Below are positions 41,916 through 51,611 of a DNA stretch of 64,000 nt, piece after piece; position 1 is the first letter of the stretch, and each line of letters starts with the position of its first letter. Source of the stretch: Eleusine coracana subsp. coracana (lineage: Eukaryota > Streptophyta > Magnoliopsida > Poales > Poaceae); NCBI GenBank assembly GCA_032690845.1, contig CM064417.1, positions 14,166,501 through 14,230,500 on the forward strand. Direction: 5' to 3'. A program made the translations under genes and the position numbers. The notes below the pieces were generated by a model. The model saw only the letters and a list, made by a program, of their open reading frames with translations. It did not search any database and was not told the DNA's origin.

Positions 41916-43502
41916 CTAAGGAGTGGACAATCTGGGACTCGACAATCGGAGAATAGACGGACCATAGAGAGGTGAGTTCAAGTGGACTTCCCGGGATTTA
42001 ATGTGTAAGACGGCTCTATGTTTAGTCATCCACCTCATACCAAGAATTATGTCAATACCCTGACCATCTAAGATGATTAATGAAGCGGGGTACATGTTGC
42101 CTGCTAACTTAAGTGGCACTTTTCTCAACTCAAGGTGAGTCCTTATTTTCCCACCGGGGGATGTGATGATGTACGCGGTCCCCGTAGTGGTGGGGGTGAT
42201 TTTCAGATGATTCACACATGCTTGACTAATAAAATCATGCGTTGCTCCTGAATCAAAAAGAACCATAGCAGCGTGTTGGTTGATCGAGAACGTACCCGCG
42301 AGAACGGGCTCTCCGACTTGAATCTCTTCGACCGTGGTATAATTGACTCGGCCATTCATGTGGGTAAGGGCAGAAGACTGGGGACGACTCCCATTGTTGC
42401 CGTGGTTGTTACCACTGCTGGGGTGGTTGTTGCTGCTTCCGGAGGGGTTGGAGCCGTTGTTGTTTCCCTGGTTGCGCATTGGAAAGCGGCACTCCTTGGC
42501 AAAGTGACCGGTTCGGTCACAGTTGTAGCATGACTGCGAGGAGTTGTGCTTCACAACTTGATTAGTCTGCTGCAGAGGGCGGGGACCAGCGGAGGGCTGC
42601 TGGTTGCCTCCATGGGAATGGAAGTGCTGCTGCGAGTAGGTCGGACGAGGTCCTCCTCCTGACGCTACCGCAGCTCGGAACTTCTGTCCGGTCGGGGAGG
42701 TGATTGCCAGCCTGTGCTCGGGCAGTGCAGAGCCGGATGAACTTCCCATAGCACGCTTCCTCTTCTTGTCCTCCTGGTTAGCACGGATGGCATCTTCTTG
42801 CACAATGGCGGCACTCATTAGGTCGTTGAACGTTCCTGCGGTAACTTGTGCCAGACGGTCCTGCAGCTTCGGGGTAAGGCCCGAACGGAAACAATCCTTC
42901 TTCTTCTCGTCCGTATCGGCGTGATACGAAGCATACTGAGCCAAGTAGTTGAACTTCCGTGCGTACTCTTGCACAGTTCCTGTGCCTTGCTTCAGGTTGA
43001 GAAATTCCTGTAGCTTGCGCTTCATAAGACCGGCCGGAATGTGGTGTGCACGAAAGGCGGTGCAGAATTCCGGCCAAGTGACTTGGTGGCCAGGGGCAAG
43101 AGCAGTGGTGTAGCTCGCCCACCAGGCACTTGCGGAACCGCAGAGTTGCTGCGCTACGAAGAGGGGCTTCTGGTGGTCGGTGCAGTGGAGCAGAGCAAAC
43201 TTCGACTCCAGAGTGCGAATGAAATTATCCGCTTCCAGCGGATCACCAGCTTCGCCGAATGTGGGCGGATGAGTTGCCCAAAAGTCGCTGTAGGACGATT
43301 CACGGGGCTGCTGCGGTGGTGGTCCGGGAGCTCCTTGGCGATTCATGTTCCCCATGAACATGGGGAACATCTCGTTCTGATTGTGGATGAGCTGCTCCAT
43401 CGGCGTCATGGGCGGAGCATTGGGTGGTGGCTGGTTTCTACCCGCGTTGGAGGCACCGGGAGCATCACCGAGGTTCTCTCCACCACGGCGAGTTTGCACC
43501 AT
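41916..43502 (-). CDS. Tekay gag and protease
   Basis: 528 codons from the ATG at 43502 (MVQTRRGGENLGD). A proline-rich N-terminus is followed by the gag core at about residues 95-240 (FIRTLESKFALLHCTDHQK, CGSASAWWASYTTALAP, LNLKQGTGTVQEYARKFNYL). The zinc knuckle CYNCDRTGHFAKEC is near 333, followed by an asparagine/serine-rich spacer. The protease has LFDSGATHDFIS near 416 and IILGMRWMTKHRAVL near 490. A TAG closes the frame, and pol continues in the same frame at the next codon. The start is preceded on the minus strand by TCCTGTGACAG, a splice-acceptor-like string. Confidence 0.93.
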   Translation of the reverse strand: MVQTRRGGENLGDAPGASNAGRNQPPPNAPPMTPMEQLIHNQNEMFPMFMGNMNRQGAPGPPPQQPRESSYSDFWATHPPTFGEAGDPLEADNFIRTLESKFALLHCTDHQKPLFVAQQLCGSASAWWASYTTALAPGHQVTWPEFCTAFRAHHIPAGLMKRKLQEFLNLKQGTGTVQEYARKFNYLAQYASYHADTDEKKKDCFRSGLTPKLQDRLAQVTAGTFNDLMSAAIVQEDAIRANQEDKKRKRAMGSSSGSALPEHRLAITSPTGQKFRAAVASGGGPRPTYSQQHFHSHGGNQQPSAGPRPLQQTNQVVKHNSSQSCYNCDRTGHFAKECRFPMRNQGNNNGSNPSGSSNNHPSSGNNHGNNGSRPQSSALTHMNGRVNYTTVEEIQVGEPVLAGTFSINQHAAMVLFDSGATHDFISQACVNHLKITPTTTGTAYIITSPGGKIRTHLELRKVPLKLAGNMYPASLIILDGQGIDIILGMRWMTKHRAVLHIKSREVHLNSPLYGPSILRLSSPRLSTP

Positions 43503-43871
43503 CTGTCACAGGAGTAAAGCATGTTAGCCCAATCATCGCCTGAGACATTATGGTAATATGTCTATAATACATTGACAACAAAAATTTTTGATTGCTCATA
43601 ATGGAAATGTTGATCAGGAACGGGGCAGATTACGGGCGATAACATGGATTCCACTGGTTCCAACACCATAGGCAACATACTTATGGTCAAACCATGGGTA
43701 CAGGCAACACGTCTTCTAATACATGGAAATTCTTAGGTTATACCACTACCTATGATAACAACGTGGTCTTGAGGAGCTTAGATTACAATTTCACTTAGCG
43801 CTACCAGCACTATCCACATACGAGCATAGAGTTTCACGAGCTCCTACCCTACACCACATACTACGCCTCAG
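43503..43871 (-). other. Spacer between Tekay extra ORF and gag
   Basis: 369 bases with no coding domain. On the minus strand it contains AAGTATGTTG (GTATGT donor-like) near 43683-43674 and ends in TGACAG before the gag ATG. Confidence 0.5.
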
Positions 43872-44504
43872 TCACTCAGTGTGGCTGCTACCATCGGACT
43901 CCCATTCCATGTCACCCGGTTCAGGGGGTGCCTCGTAGTCAACACCGGAGTCACCGTCCTCACTCAAGTCGGCGCCGTCTGGGGGAATCACCGCGAGTGG
44001 CACGGGGGGCTGGGCATTAAGAACCATGTTCAGCTGGGCATTAGCAACTTGGAGATGCCCAATAAGTTGTTCTTGTTGTGCGATGATGACGTGAGCGTCG
44101 TTCAGGTTCCCTTCCATGACATCCCTTGCATCTTGGGCTTCTTCGCGTTGAGCTTGGAGCTCGCTTCGCTCCTCCAAGAGGGCGTCAACCTGACCATGAA
44201 GAGAGTAGATCTCCTCTTGGGCAGCAGTGAGTTGGGCATTACGCTGGTTCAGTTGCTCCTGCAACTGCTCGCTAGCATCGCCCTCGATGATGAGTTGAGC
44301 GTCATGGAGCTGCTCGAACAGGTCAGCCCGCTCCAACTTGCTACTGTGCAGTTTGTCCCTAAGGACCGCGTTCTCCGCGTCGCGAGCGGCGAGCTGGGCG
44401 TCTCGGGCGGCAAGTGCGAGCTGCAGCGCCTCACACTCTCGTTCCAACTCGAGAACGCGTGCGGAAAGGGGCTCGGGGTTCTTCAGGAGCTTCTCGTCAA
44501 CCAT
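43872..44504 (-). CDS. Tekay extra ORF: coiled-coil protein of unknown function
   Basis: The frame is open from 44699, but the better start is the ATG at 44504 (MVDEKLLKNPEPLSARVLE), giving 210 residues. From about residue 15 to 165 it is a heptad-rich coiled coil: LELERECEALQLALAARDAQL, AARDAENAVLRDKLHSS, LQEQLNQRNAQLTAAQEE, VDALLEERSELQAQREE. The end is acidic and proline-rich (LSEDGDSGVDYEAPPEPGDME). No transposon enzyme domain is seen. It lies in the element leader, same strand as gag, with no stop inside. Additional ORFs are known for Tat and Athila lineages, but I do not know of one described for Tekay. It may be a gag helper or a structural protein; function is unknown. Confidence 0.72.
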   Translation of the reverse strand: MVDEKLLKNPEPLSARVLELERECEALQLALAARDAQLAARDAENAVLRDKLHSSKLERADLFEQLHDAQLIIEGDASEQLQEQLNQRNAQLTAAQEEIYSLHGQVDALLEERSELQAQREEAQDARDVMEGNLNDAHVIIAQQEQLIGHLQVANAQLNMVLNAQPPVPLAVIPPDGADLSEDGDSGVDYEAPPEPGDMEWESDGSSHTE

Positions 44505-45687
44505 CTGTCGGAATAAGTTTTGCAAGGATGAGTCAAAACTTAATATCCCTCTAAGCACACATGCCCAAAGTAGCATAAGGATTGATGGATAAGGGAAGAA
44601 AGATGTAAGGTGTCCAACCCGTTGGACGGAAAATGATGTAGTTCTACGAGTGACAGGGTAACTTGTAGGGATGAGCAAAAATATGTTGTTTCCGGACAAT
44701 TTAACCTCGGGACGCTTGTATGATAACTGTAGAGGAGTTCATTATCTTTCCAACGTATGCTCCCACATTTTTAACCGGTAAGATCTCTGAGAGTTATGAT
44801 CATCCAAAAACAGAGGACAGCAATGAGACAACTGCTGAACTTCCAGAAAAGCTCTCTGTTTTTGCAAAATTTGACCCATTTACAGATTTTTCTGAGACAA
44901 ACCCACTATACCAAACTTGTAGGGAAAAACATTAGCTTTCCAACGAGTAATCATTCGCCTTCGTCGGATTAAAATTGAGGAAGTTACGTTCATTTTAGTG
45001 GAACTGACTTTTCTGGCAGGGTTTGATTTCTTCCCAGTTAAGTTCAAACTTTCGTTTTGAGCGCCATAGGGATTCGAATTTGCCCGGGGTCTGATTATTT
45101 CCCATGTTTGTGATACTTGTGACTTTTTACAGGATTCGGTAAAGAGAAATGCATGTAGTTTGCATGAATGCCAAATGCTCAATATGCCGATTTCCTACGC
45201 CCTCACAAAGGAAAACTTTGACCGAATAAATAGATCGATCCATCCGATGGCACGCACACTTCTCGCACGTTTCTAAGCGAACTACTCGTGGTTAGTATAC
45301 CTGCAATAGATCCATTTCAGAAACAATACATCAAATCCAAAAGAAACAAGCCAAAACAACAATGACAGTTATGTCCAGGTATTTGCCCACCCGGAAGGCA
45401 GCCGATATCTAAGCGCAATCGGTCCGCGCATCAAACAAAGTCCAGGTCTTTGCCCACCCGGAAGGCGTTCGGTGTTTATTGCGCAACCGATCCGCGCACA
45501 GACACATACCTTTGGGGAAGAATCCGTAGAGGCGAGTAGTTTAACAAACATAACCCAGGGTTAGCTTTGCCATCTACTAATAAAGTCCTTATATGGGCAC
45601 TACTTGTTCGTACCTCACCGTACGGCGTAAAACGGGTTGTTTAAGTCTTTTAAAATGTTCATCGATGTGACGCTTATCCCGAGTCGA
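44505..45687 (-). other. Tekay 5' untranslated leader
   Basis: About 1.2 kb between primer site and extra ORF, with no domain. A donor-like CAG/GTATAC lies at 45303-45295 (minus), and a TTATTCCGACAG acceptor-like end just before the ATG at 44504. A 67-base direct repeat lies near the primer site. Confidence 0.55.
45373..45498. repeat. 67-base-period direct repeat in Tekay leader
   Basis: Two diverged units, 45373-45430 and 45440-45498. Both begin GTCCAGGT-TTTGCCCACCC, continue CGGAAGGC and end CGCAA-CG-TCCGCGCA. Confidence 0.8.
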
Positions 45688-45698
45688 CTCTGATACCA
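45688..45698 (-). promoter_or_regulatory. Primer binding site of Tekay
   Basis: The minus strand TGGTATCAGAG, two bases from the 5' LTR end, matches the initiator-methionine tRNA complement used by most chromoviruses. Confidence 0.85.
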
Positions 45699-45700
45699 GC

Positions 45701-48700
45701 TGTCACAACCCAATACCAAAGTATAGAGTGTGCCGTACAGGATCGCCTCGGGAGATGGTTAACAAAGTAACCATACATAGCATTCACACAGAAAATCCAT
45801 CATTTTCAGAGATACATCCTGAAGTGTACAATATTACAAGTTCAAGAGCCACGGCGGAAGTAAACTTAGTTACATTACCATACACATATTCTTGGTTCAT
45901 ATTACATGCATAGGCGGAGGCGGAAAATACGACAACACTACGCGGAACCTAAGTAAGCCATGCCGGCCCTAGGGCAATGGCTCACTCTTCTTGATTAGGG
46001 GAGCAGGGGACCCATTCAATGGTCCAGTTCTGGGGCTCCTCACCTTCCCACACAATTTTGTTACAGCAATCGCAATAAGTTGCTTGAGGCAAACCTGAAA
46101 ACCACATAATCGCAAAGCCTGAGTATCTAGCATACTCCGCAAGACTTACCCGTCCAAAAGGTTTACTAAAACCGACTCCTAGTATGCAGGGGGCTGACCG
46201 GGCTTATTTGATATTTGCATAAAAGCACCTATTAATTCTATGCTGCGATGCTTATCCCTTAACCAAGATTTCTAATTGTTTGTTGCAGAAGAGGGACTGT
46301 AGTTGAACCTAGCTAGCTGCTAAGACTCATACAATGATAAAGAGCAATACAACATAGCAATATGTATCCATAGGGTAAATAAATTTCAGCATCATAAACA
46401 ACTTCTCTACTTAAAGTATCATTGCCACTGCTCGGCACAAGAGGTACTCATAACCACGAGGGATGGCAATTTGAATTGATTTACATCCTGCAGGAGAATA
46501 ACCCAAATGCACGACATACTCATCATTTAAGAACACGTATGGCCACCGTTCACGAGATTGCGATAAAGTCGATTCGGGGCCATCGATCCCGAGTACACGT
46601 CCTCCCCGCGATACAGTACTTCGTATCCGAGGCTTAACCCGTGTACTCTCCAGCGGTCCTCGACCCGTGCATCCACCGTGCCATTCACATCACCTCTGGA
46701 TCGATGAGTAATACCGTCCAACAATACGGCGCCCAAGTTACTAGGTTTACCAATTCCCATATAGAGGTATGCACTTGGTACTGTTCAATATTTGTCCGCG
46801 GGGTTGCAACAATAGGTTCCCAAATTTTAACCAATTTCATTCTTCACGTTAATCAAGATTGAATCAAGTGATCCCATAGCCTACCGTTGACTCCACTACT
46901 TTAAGCCCTAACGAAAGGCTTACTGACGTAACTAAGTATAGGTCACAGTTTGTTTATGCAAGTGGGTTTCCATCCAAGCCCTATACCTAATGCACAATAC
47001 AATATCCCTCTATGGTGATAAAATAAAAAGGCCTCGTAAATCAGTAGGTGTGCACTGGGGCTTGCCTTGGGAGTGATCGTAGTTAAAGTTCTCGGCGGGG
47101 TTTAGCTCAACTTCGGGCTCCTCAGGGTTGCTTGCCACGTCCTTGCTCCCAGTCTTGCTTCCTAGTCAATGCAGTGCAATGCACGGTCAGGAGTTGGACG
47201 ATGATGCATGACACTTCCTCAATAAATAGGATTTGATGGAATGATGCTTATGCATGAGATGACATGTTTGCACCACACTCTAGCAATTATTAAATTTAAG
47301 GGGACAAACTTCTAATTAGGGGAAGTGGGAGGCATGGTAATAAATGAGCATATCACCTATATCCAATTACAAGTATACCATTGGTGTCAATTAATTAACA
47401 GTGTATTTTTCCCTCGGTATGCCGAGGCCTACTTAGCAAACATGCAAAGCTTCTTAACTACCCACTTACCCAGGGTGCATTCACTAATTAAACTGCCCAT
47501 GCAAGAGAACATAGAAACTTTATCTTGCAAGGTTAATTGTAACCTCCTAGAATTCGACATGCTCACTTTTAATTATAACCCTAACCAATCTAGATATATA
47601 AACTAATTGTGAATCATGAGTGTCCAAAAGAAAATCATAAACTTTACTGCAAGTCAAGATTAACATGTTGCATGAGCCGTCCCAAGGATGGATTTATCAC
47701 TAATAATAACTATATGCATATACAAGGCAACATTTATATTGAATTTCTTAAGCTAATTATGAATGAGTAACTTTAACAGCCAAAAGCATACTGATGGTGC
47801 CCAAAATTTTTCATGGAGATTTTATAGTTATGTAGAAATGCCCAAAGAGCAGGAATGCAAAATTTAAGAATTAAAATCCTACCCAAGCATTTATAGAAAT
47901 TCATTTACTAAAAATGGGGATTATGCAATAACACTAAACATTTGCATAAAAGATGGAAATGTGCTTTAGCAGAAAGTTTAGGAATGACATGAAGTGCTTA
48001 CTGACCAAATCCCATGATTTTATCAGTTATAAATTTTGAATTATGAATTTAATACTCTTATAAAGTTTAGGAATGACATGAAGTGCTTTAGCAGCAAGGT
48101 TCTAACTTTGGTGATTTAATTTTACTAATCTACTGCATAACCCTGGCTCTCATCTTGTTTTTCTGGTAGAGGAAGATTTTAGGAATCCAACAAAATTGGT
48201 TTCATGCTCATTGGACTTTTATTTTTCGAGTTATGAATTTTTGAAGTTTTTAGCAAAGTTGGGAGCAATTTACAGAACTGCCATTCGGCATTTTCAAACA
48301 CCCGCGGGCGCGCGCGCGCGCGGTGGCCGGCGCCGACGAGCGCGGGCCAGCGGCCAATCGGCAGCGCGGCTCGGCCAACGCCGTGTGCACACGTGCTCAG
48401 CACCCCACGGCGACCTCGTGGGTCCGGTGGGTGCCCTGGGGGAAGCGCCGGAGATGGCCGGCGATGAGCGGCGGAGCAGGGGGGTGTACGGCGGCGTTGC
48501 GCGGTGAGCACGGCGAGCGAGAAGGGTCGGGGAGTGGAGCTTGCGGCGGCAGCGGCCTTAAGTGCCGCGCGGCAGTGCGCGGGCAGAGGAAGCGGGGAGG
48601 CGAGCTGGCCGCCGGGGGTTGGCTCGTCGGTGGAGCTTGAATGCGGCCGGTGGCACAGGAGAGAGCGGGCGGAGCAGTGGCCGGGATGGGCAAAAGCGAG

Positions 48701-49243
48701 GGCGACGATCGGTGGCCGGCGGGGAGGGTACGGTGGTGTCGACTGGTGAGTGGACCAGAGAAGAAACTGGTTGACCCCCCCCCCCCCCCCTTGACTGGAA
48801 CAGTGCTGTACTTTTGCTGATTTCTCCACTTACGATGCTTCAAATCCTTAGCAAATTTTTGTGTAAGTTCAGCACATCCTACTTGCCAACTTTTTTTTGG
48901 GGGCCATGTCGAAATTCCTTCTGGAAAATTAACTAAAATTCCTGGAACAGGGGTGCTGTTCTCTGCACTTAGGGAATTTTTAGGGGGGTTAAACCTTTAC
49001 CAAAAATTCCAGTAAATTCCCCAACATTCTTTCTTGACATGCCCCACTGGAATATGCAAAAATATAGGCACACTTCCATTGAGTTTGCAAAGTTTTTGAA
49101 AGGCTAAAACTTGGCCAATTAGTGGAATTACTAATTAAATTGTTTCCCCTTTTTCTTTGGCACTTTAATTATTTGAAATTTGAATTAGTCAGCAATTAAC
49201 ATTGTGTTAGCTTAAACAACTATTTGTGACTTGGGATGTCACA
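45701..49243 (-). repeat. Tekay 5' LTR
   Basis: 3,543 bases, ending TTGTGACA next to the primer site. It is almost identical to the 3' LTR outside indels. A GC-rich segment with a CGCGCG run lies near 48301-48325, and a C run at 48775-48790 has 16 bases against 13 in the 3' LTR. Confidence 0.93.
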
Positions 49244-49248
49244 GAAGC
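49244..49248. repeat. Target-site duplication of Tekay, right
   Basis: GAAGC, identical to 34937-34941. Confidence 0.95.
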
Positions 49249-49894
49249 GGTCGGCAAGATTGCTAAATGGATGGTCAAACTTGGTCAATATACCATTACG
49301 TTCGTACCTCGCTCGACAATCAAAGGACAAGCGTTGGCTGACTTCGTTTCTGAGTGGACAGAGATTGAGATGTCGCCTGCACCACAAGACATCGAGTATT
49401 AGAAGATGAACTTTGATGGGTCACTCCAGCTGCCAGGCGCAGGGACAGGAATTGTACTTATTTCACCCCAAGGGGAGAAACTCCGATATGTCCTCCAAAT
49501 CACGTTTCACGCGTCCAATAACATTGCGGAGTATGAAGCTCTTCTGCATGGTTTGCGTATCACCATATCGCTCGGCATTCAGTGCCTCGACATCTTTGTT
49601 GACTCAGCTCTTGTCATTAACCAGGTCACTAAGGATTGGAATTGTGTCGATGACAACATGGCTACTTATTACCAAGAAGTAAGGAAGCTGGAGAACAAGA
49701 TGGTCATGCATAAAGTACACACCTTGGATTCTCCCACTATTTCTCCTCAGTCTGATGTCTTAACGACCGAAGATGCTGACCCTATGGAAGATGTTAACAT
49801 GGAGGACGACTGGCGCAATCCAATTGTCCAATTCTTGGTTAAGGGTACACTGCCCACGGATTCTAATGAGCAACAGAGGCTAAAGGCTCAATGA
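49249..49894 (+). pseudogene. Tat-2 RNase H, downstream part
   Basis: This continues from 34941: KIAKWMVKLGQYTITFVPRS and GQALADFVSEWTEIEM, then a TAG at 49400 and the open frame 49406-49894 with NFDGSLQLPGAGTGIVLISPQG, NIAEYEALLHGLRITISLG and IFVDSALVINQVTKDWN, the second RNase H-like domain of Tat elements. Acids are retained at FDGS, EYEAL and VDSAL. The linker (AQ, stop at 49894) leads to integrase. Confidence 0.82.
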
Positions 49895-50966
49895 TGGGGA
49901 TACTTAATGGTAGATAACATGCTTTATCGAAGAGGATGATCGAACATCTTGATGTGATGCATCTCAATTCTAGAAGGCAAAGAGTTGATGGAGGAAATCC
50001 ATGCAGGGGCATGTGGCAACCATGCAGCTTCAAGGACTTTGGTCAGCAAAGCTTTCTGACAAGGGTTTTATTGGCCCATGTGGTTGAAGATGCACACCAG
50101 GTCGTTCGGAAGTGTGAAGGTTGTCAATTCTTCGCTCAGCAAACGCACGTGCCTTTGCAACAGCTCCAGATGATACCTATGACTTGGCCTTTTGTGGTCT
50201 GGGCCCTTAATATTGTCGGTCCTATCAAGAAAGTGCTAGGCGGGTTTACTCATATGTTTGTTGCTATTGACAAGTTCTCTAAGTGGATTGAAGCAAGGCC
50301 GGTCGGCAATATAACTTCAAAGAAGGCGGTCGAGTTTGTCAGAGACTAGTTCCTCATGATATCATCACCGATAATAGTACTCAGTTTACGTCTGCGGAGT
50401 TCTATGACTTTGCCGATGAGATGGGAATAAAAATCCACTTTGCGTCGGTGGCTCATCCTCAAAGAAATGGACATGTTGAATGGTCTTCAGGGGTTGAAGC
50501 CCTAGATTTTTGATAGACTCAAACCCTTTGCCGGTTGGTGGGTTCTCTGGGGCTTGCACACTCATGTCAGTCAGGCTATTGGCCAATCACCTTTCTCGTT
50601 GGTCTATGGCTCTAAGGCTATATTGTCGGCCAAGGTAAAGCTTGTTTCTCCAGGGATATGACGAGAAGCTCTCCAAAGATAATCGAGAGATTGAGTTGAT
50701 TGCAGCAAAGGAGATGCATGATCGCGCTTTGTTTCGGTCAGCAGTATATTAGTAGGGCTTATGATGTTATTATGACAAAAATGTTCAAAGTCATCAGTTC
50801 CATGTTGGAGATTTAGTGTTGCACCGAGTGCAATGAACCAAGAATCGGCATAAGTTACCCCTAAATGGGAAGCACCTTATGTGGTCAAAGAAGTCACTGG
50901 GCCTGGGGCTTATCTACTGATGTATGAAGATGGCGACGACATACCAAATTCATGGAATATTAACTA
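49895..50966 (+). pseudogene. Tat-2 integrase
   Basis: 49936-50349 reads the second half of the zinc finger (VRKCEGCQFFAQQTHVPLQQ) and the core with PFVVWALNIVGPIKKVLGG (first aspartate changed to asparagine: the family has LDIVGP), then VAIDKFSKWIEARPV. A stop follows at 50347. The second aspartate (IITDNSTQF) is near 50375 in another frame. NGHVEW with a glutamate lies near 50470, and DGDDIPNSWNIN near 50940 is the C-terminus. Several stops and frame changes break it. Confidence 0.75.
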
Positions 50967-51611
50967 GCTACGTCGCTTTTATACCTAGTCTATTTTTTTA
51001 TTCTTATACATTTTTATTCAATGAAAATTCAGTCTTTTTTATGAAAGATTTCTTGATGATTTTCATTCTTATTTGCCTCGATTCCTTAATTTATACATTA
51101 AACAATCAAGTCAGGGGGCTAGTAATAATGTCCCACTACTCCTTAACCTTGATAAATTCTGATTTTGGATTTTTACCGACCGATTTCTCAGGTTTTGACA
51201 TGGTCTTATATTTTTGGTCTAACACTGCAACATGACGGTCATACAATTCGTACTGCACAACAAACTACCACTACACTAAACCCAGAGCCAAAGAGCTAGA
51301 GGTCATGTGTCGATTGGTCAACTCTGATTGTTATGAGGTTACGAATTACGACTTTAAATGTTAAGGCAGACTGATGCATCTTCTATTTTATCTCTAAGAT
51401 CTTATAATAAAAAGGTTCAAGTGCTAAAGCAAGATAACACAGCTAAGTGCCGACTGGTCTACTATAAGTGACAGGAGATTGCTCTAATGGCTATTCAATC
51501 GATTTTCTAAACTTTTTTAGTAATTAAGCAAGAAAAAGGACAATTATTATTTACATATGGAACATATTGTTTTGCCTACTCAAATACTACTAATTTATCC
51601 TATTACATAAA
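50967..51611. other. Tat-2 spacer between pol and antisense gene
   Basis: AT-rich stretch with a short plus-strand frame (50924-51235) that resembles nothing. It occupies the same place as 25641-26038 in Tat-1. Confidence 0.5.

Larger units (their letters stand above)
34942..49243 (-). mobile_element. Full-length Tekay-type chromovirus
   Basis: 14,302 bases on the minus strand between exact GAAGC duplications. The LTRs are 3,968 (3') and 3,543 (5') bases and share almost every base outside a few indels. The order from the 5' LTR is primer site, a 1.2 kb leader, an extra coiled-coil ORF, gag-protease, RT, RNase H, integrase, chromodomain, polypurine tract, 3' LTR. Long LTRs, an integrase-linked chromodomain and the polyprotein text fit the Tekay/Del clade (RIRE3-like). 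Two in-frame stops are the only breaks seen in the polyprotein. It inserted into Tat-2 and is the youngest large element here. Confidence 0.92.

Noticed and set aside
41235..43517. Plus-strand frames opposite Tekay gag and RT (for example 43041-43517)
   Set aside because: They are antisense shadows of the well-supported minus-strand coding frames.
45688..49243. Possible second complete element between 45.7 and 49.2 kb
   Set aside because: It is the 5' LTR of the same Tekay element, collinear with 34942-38909.
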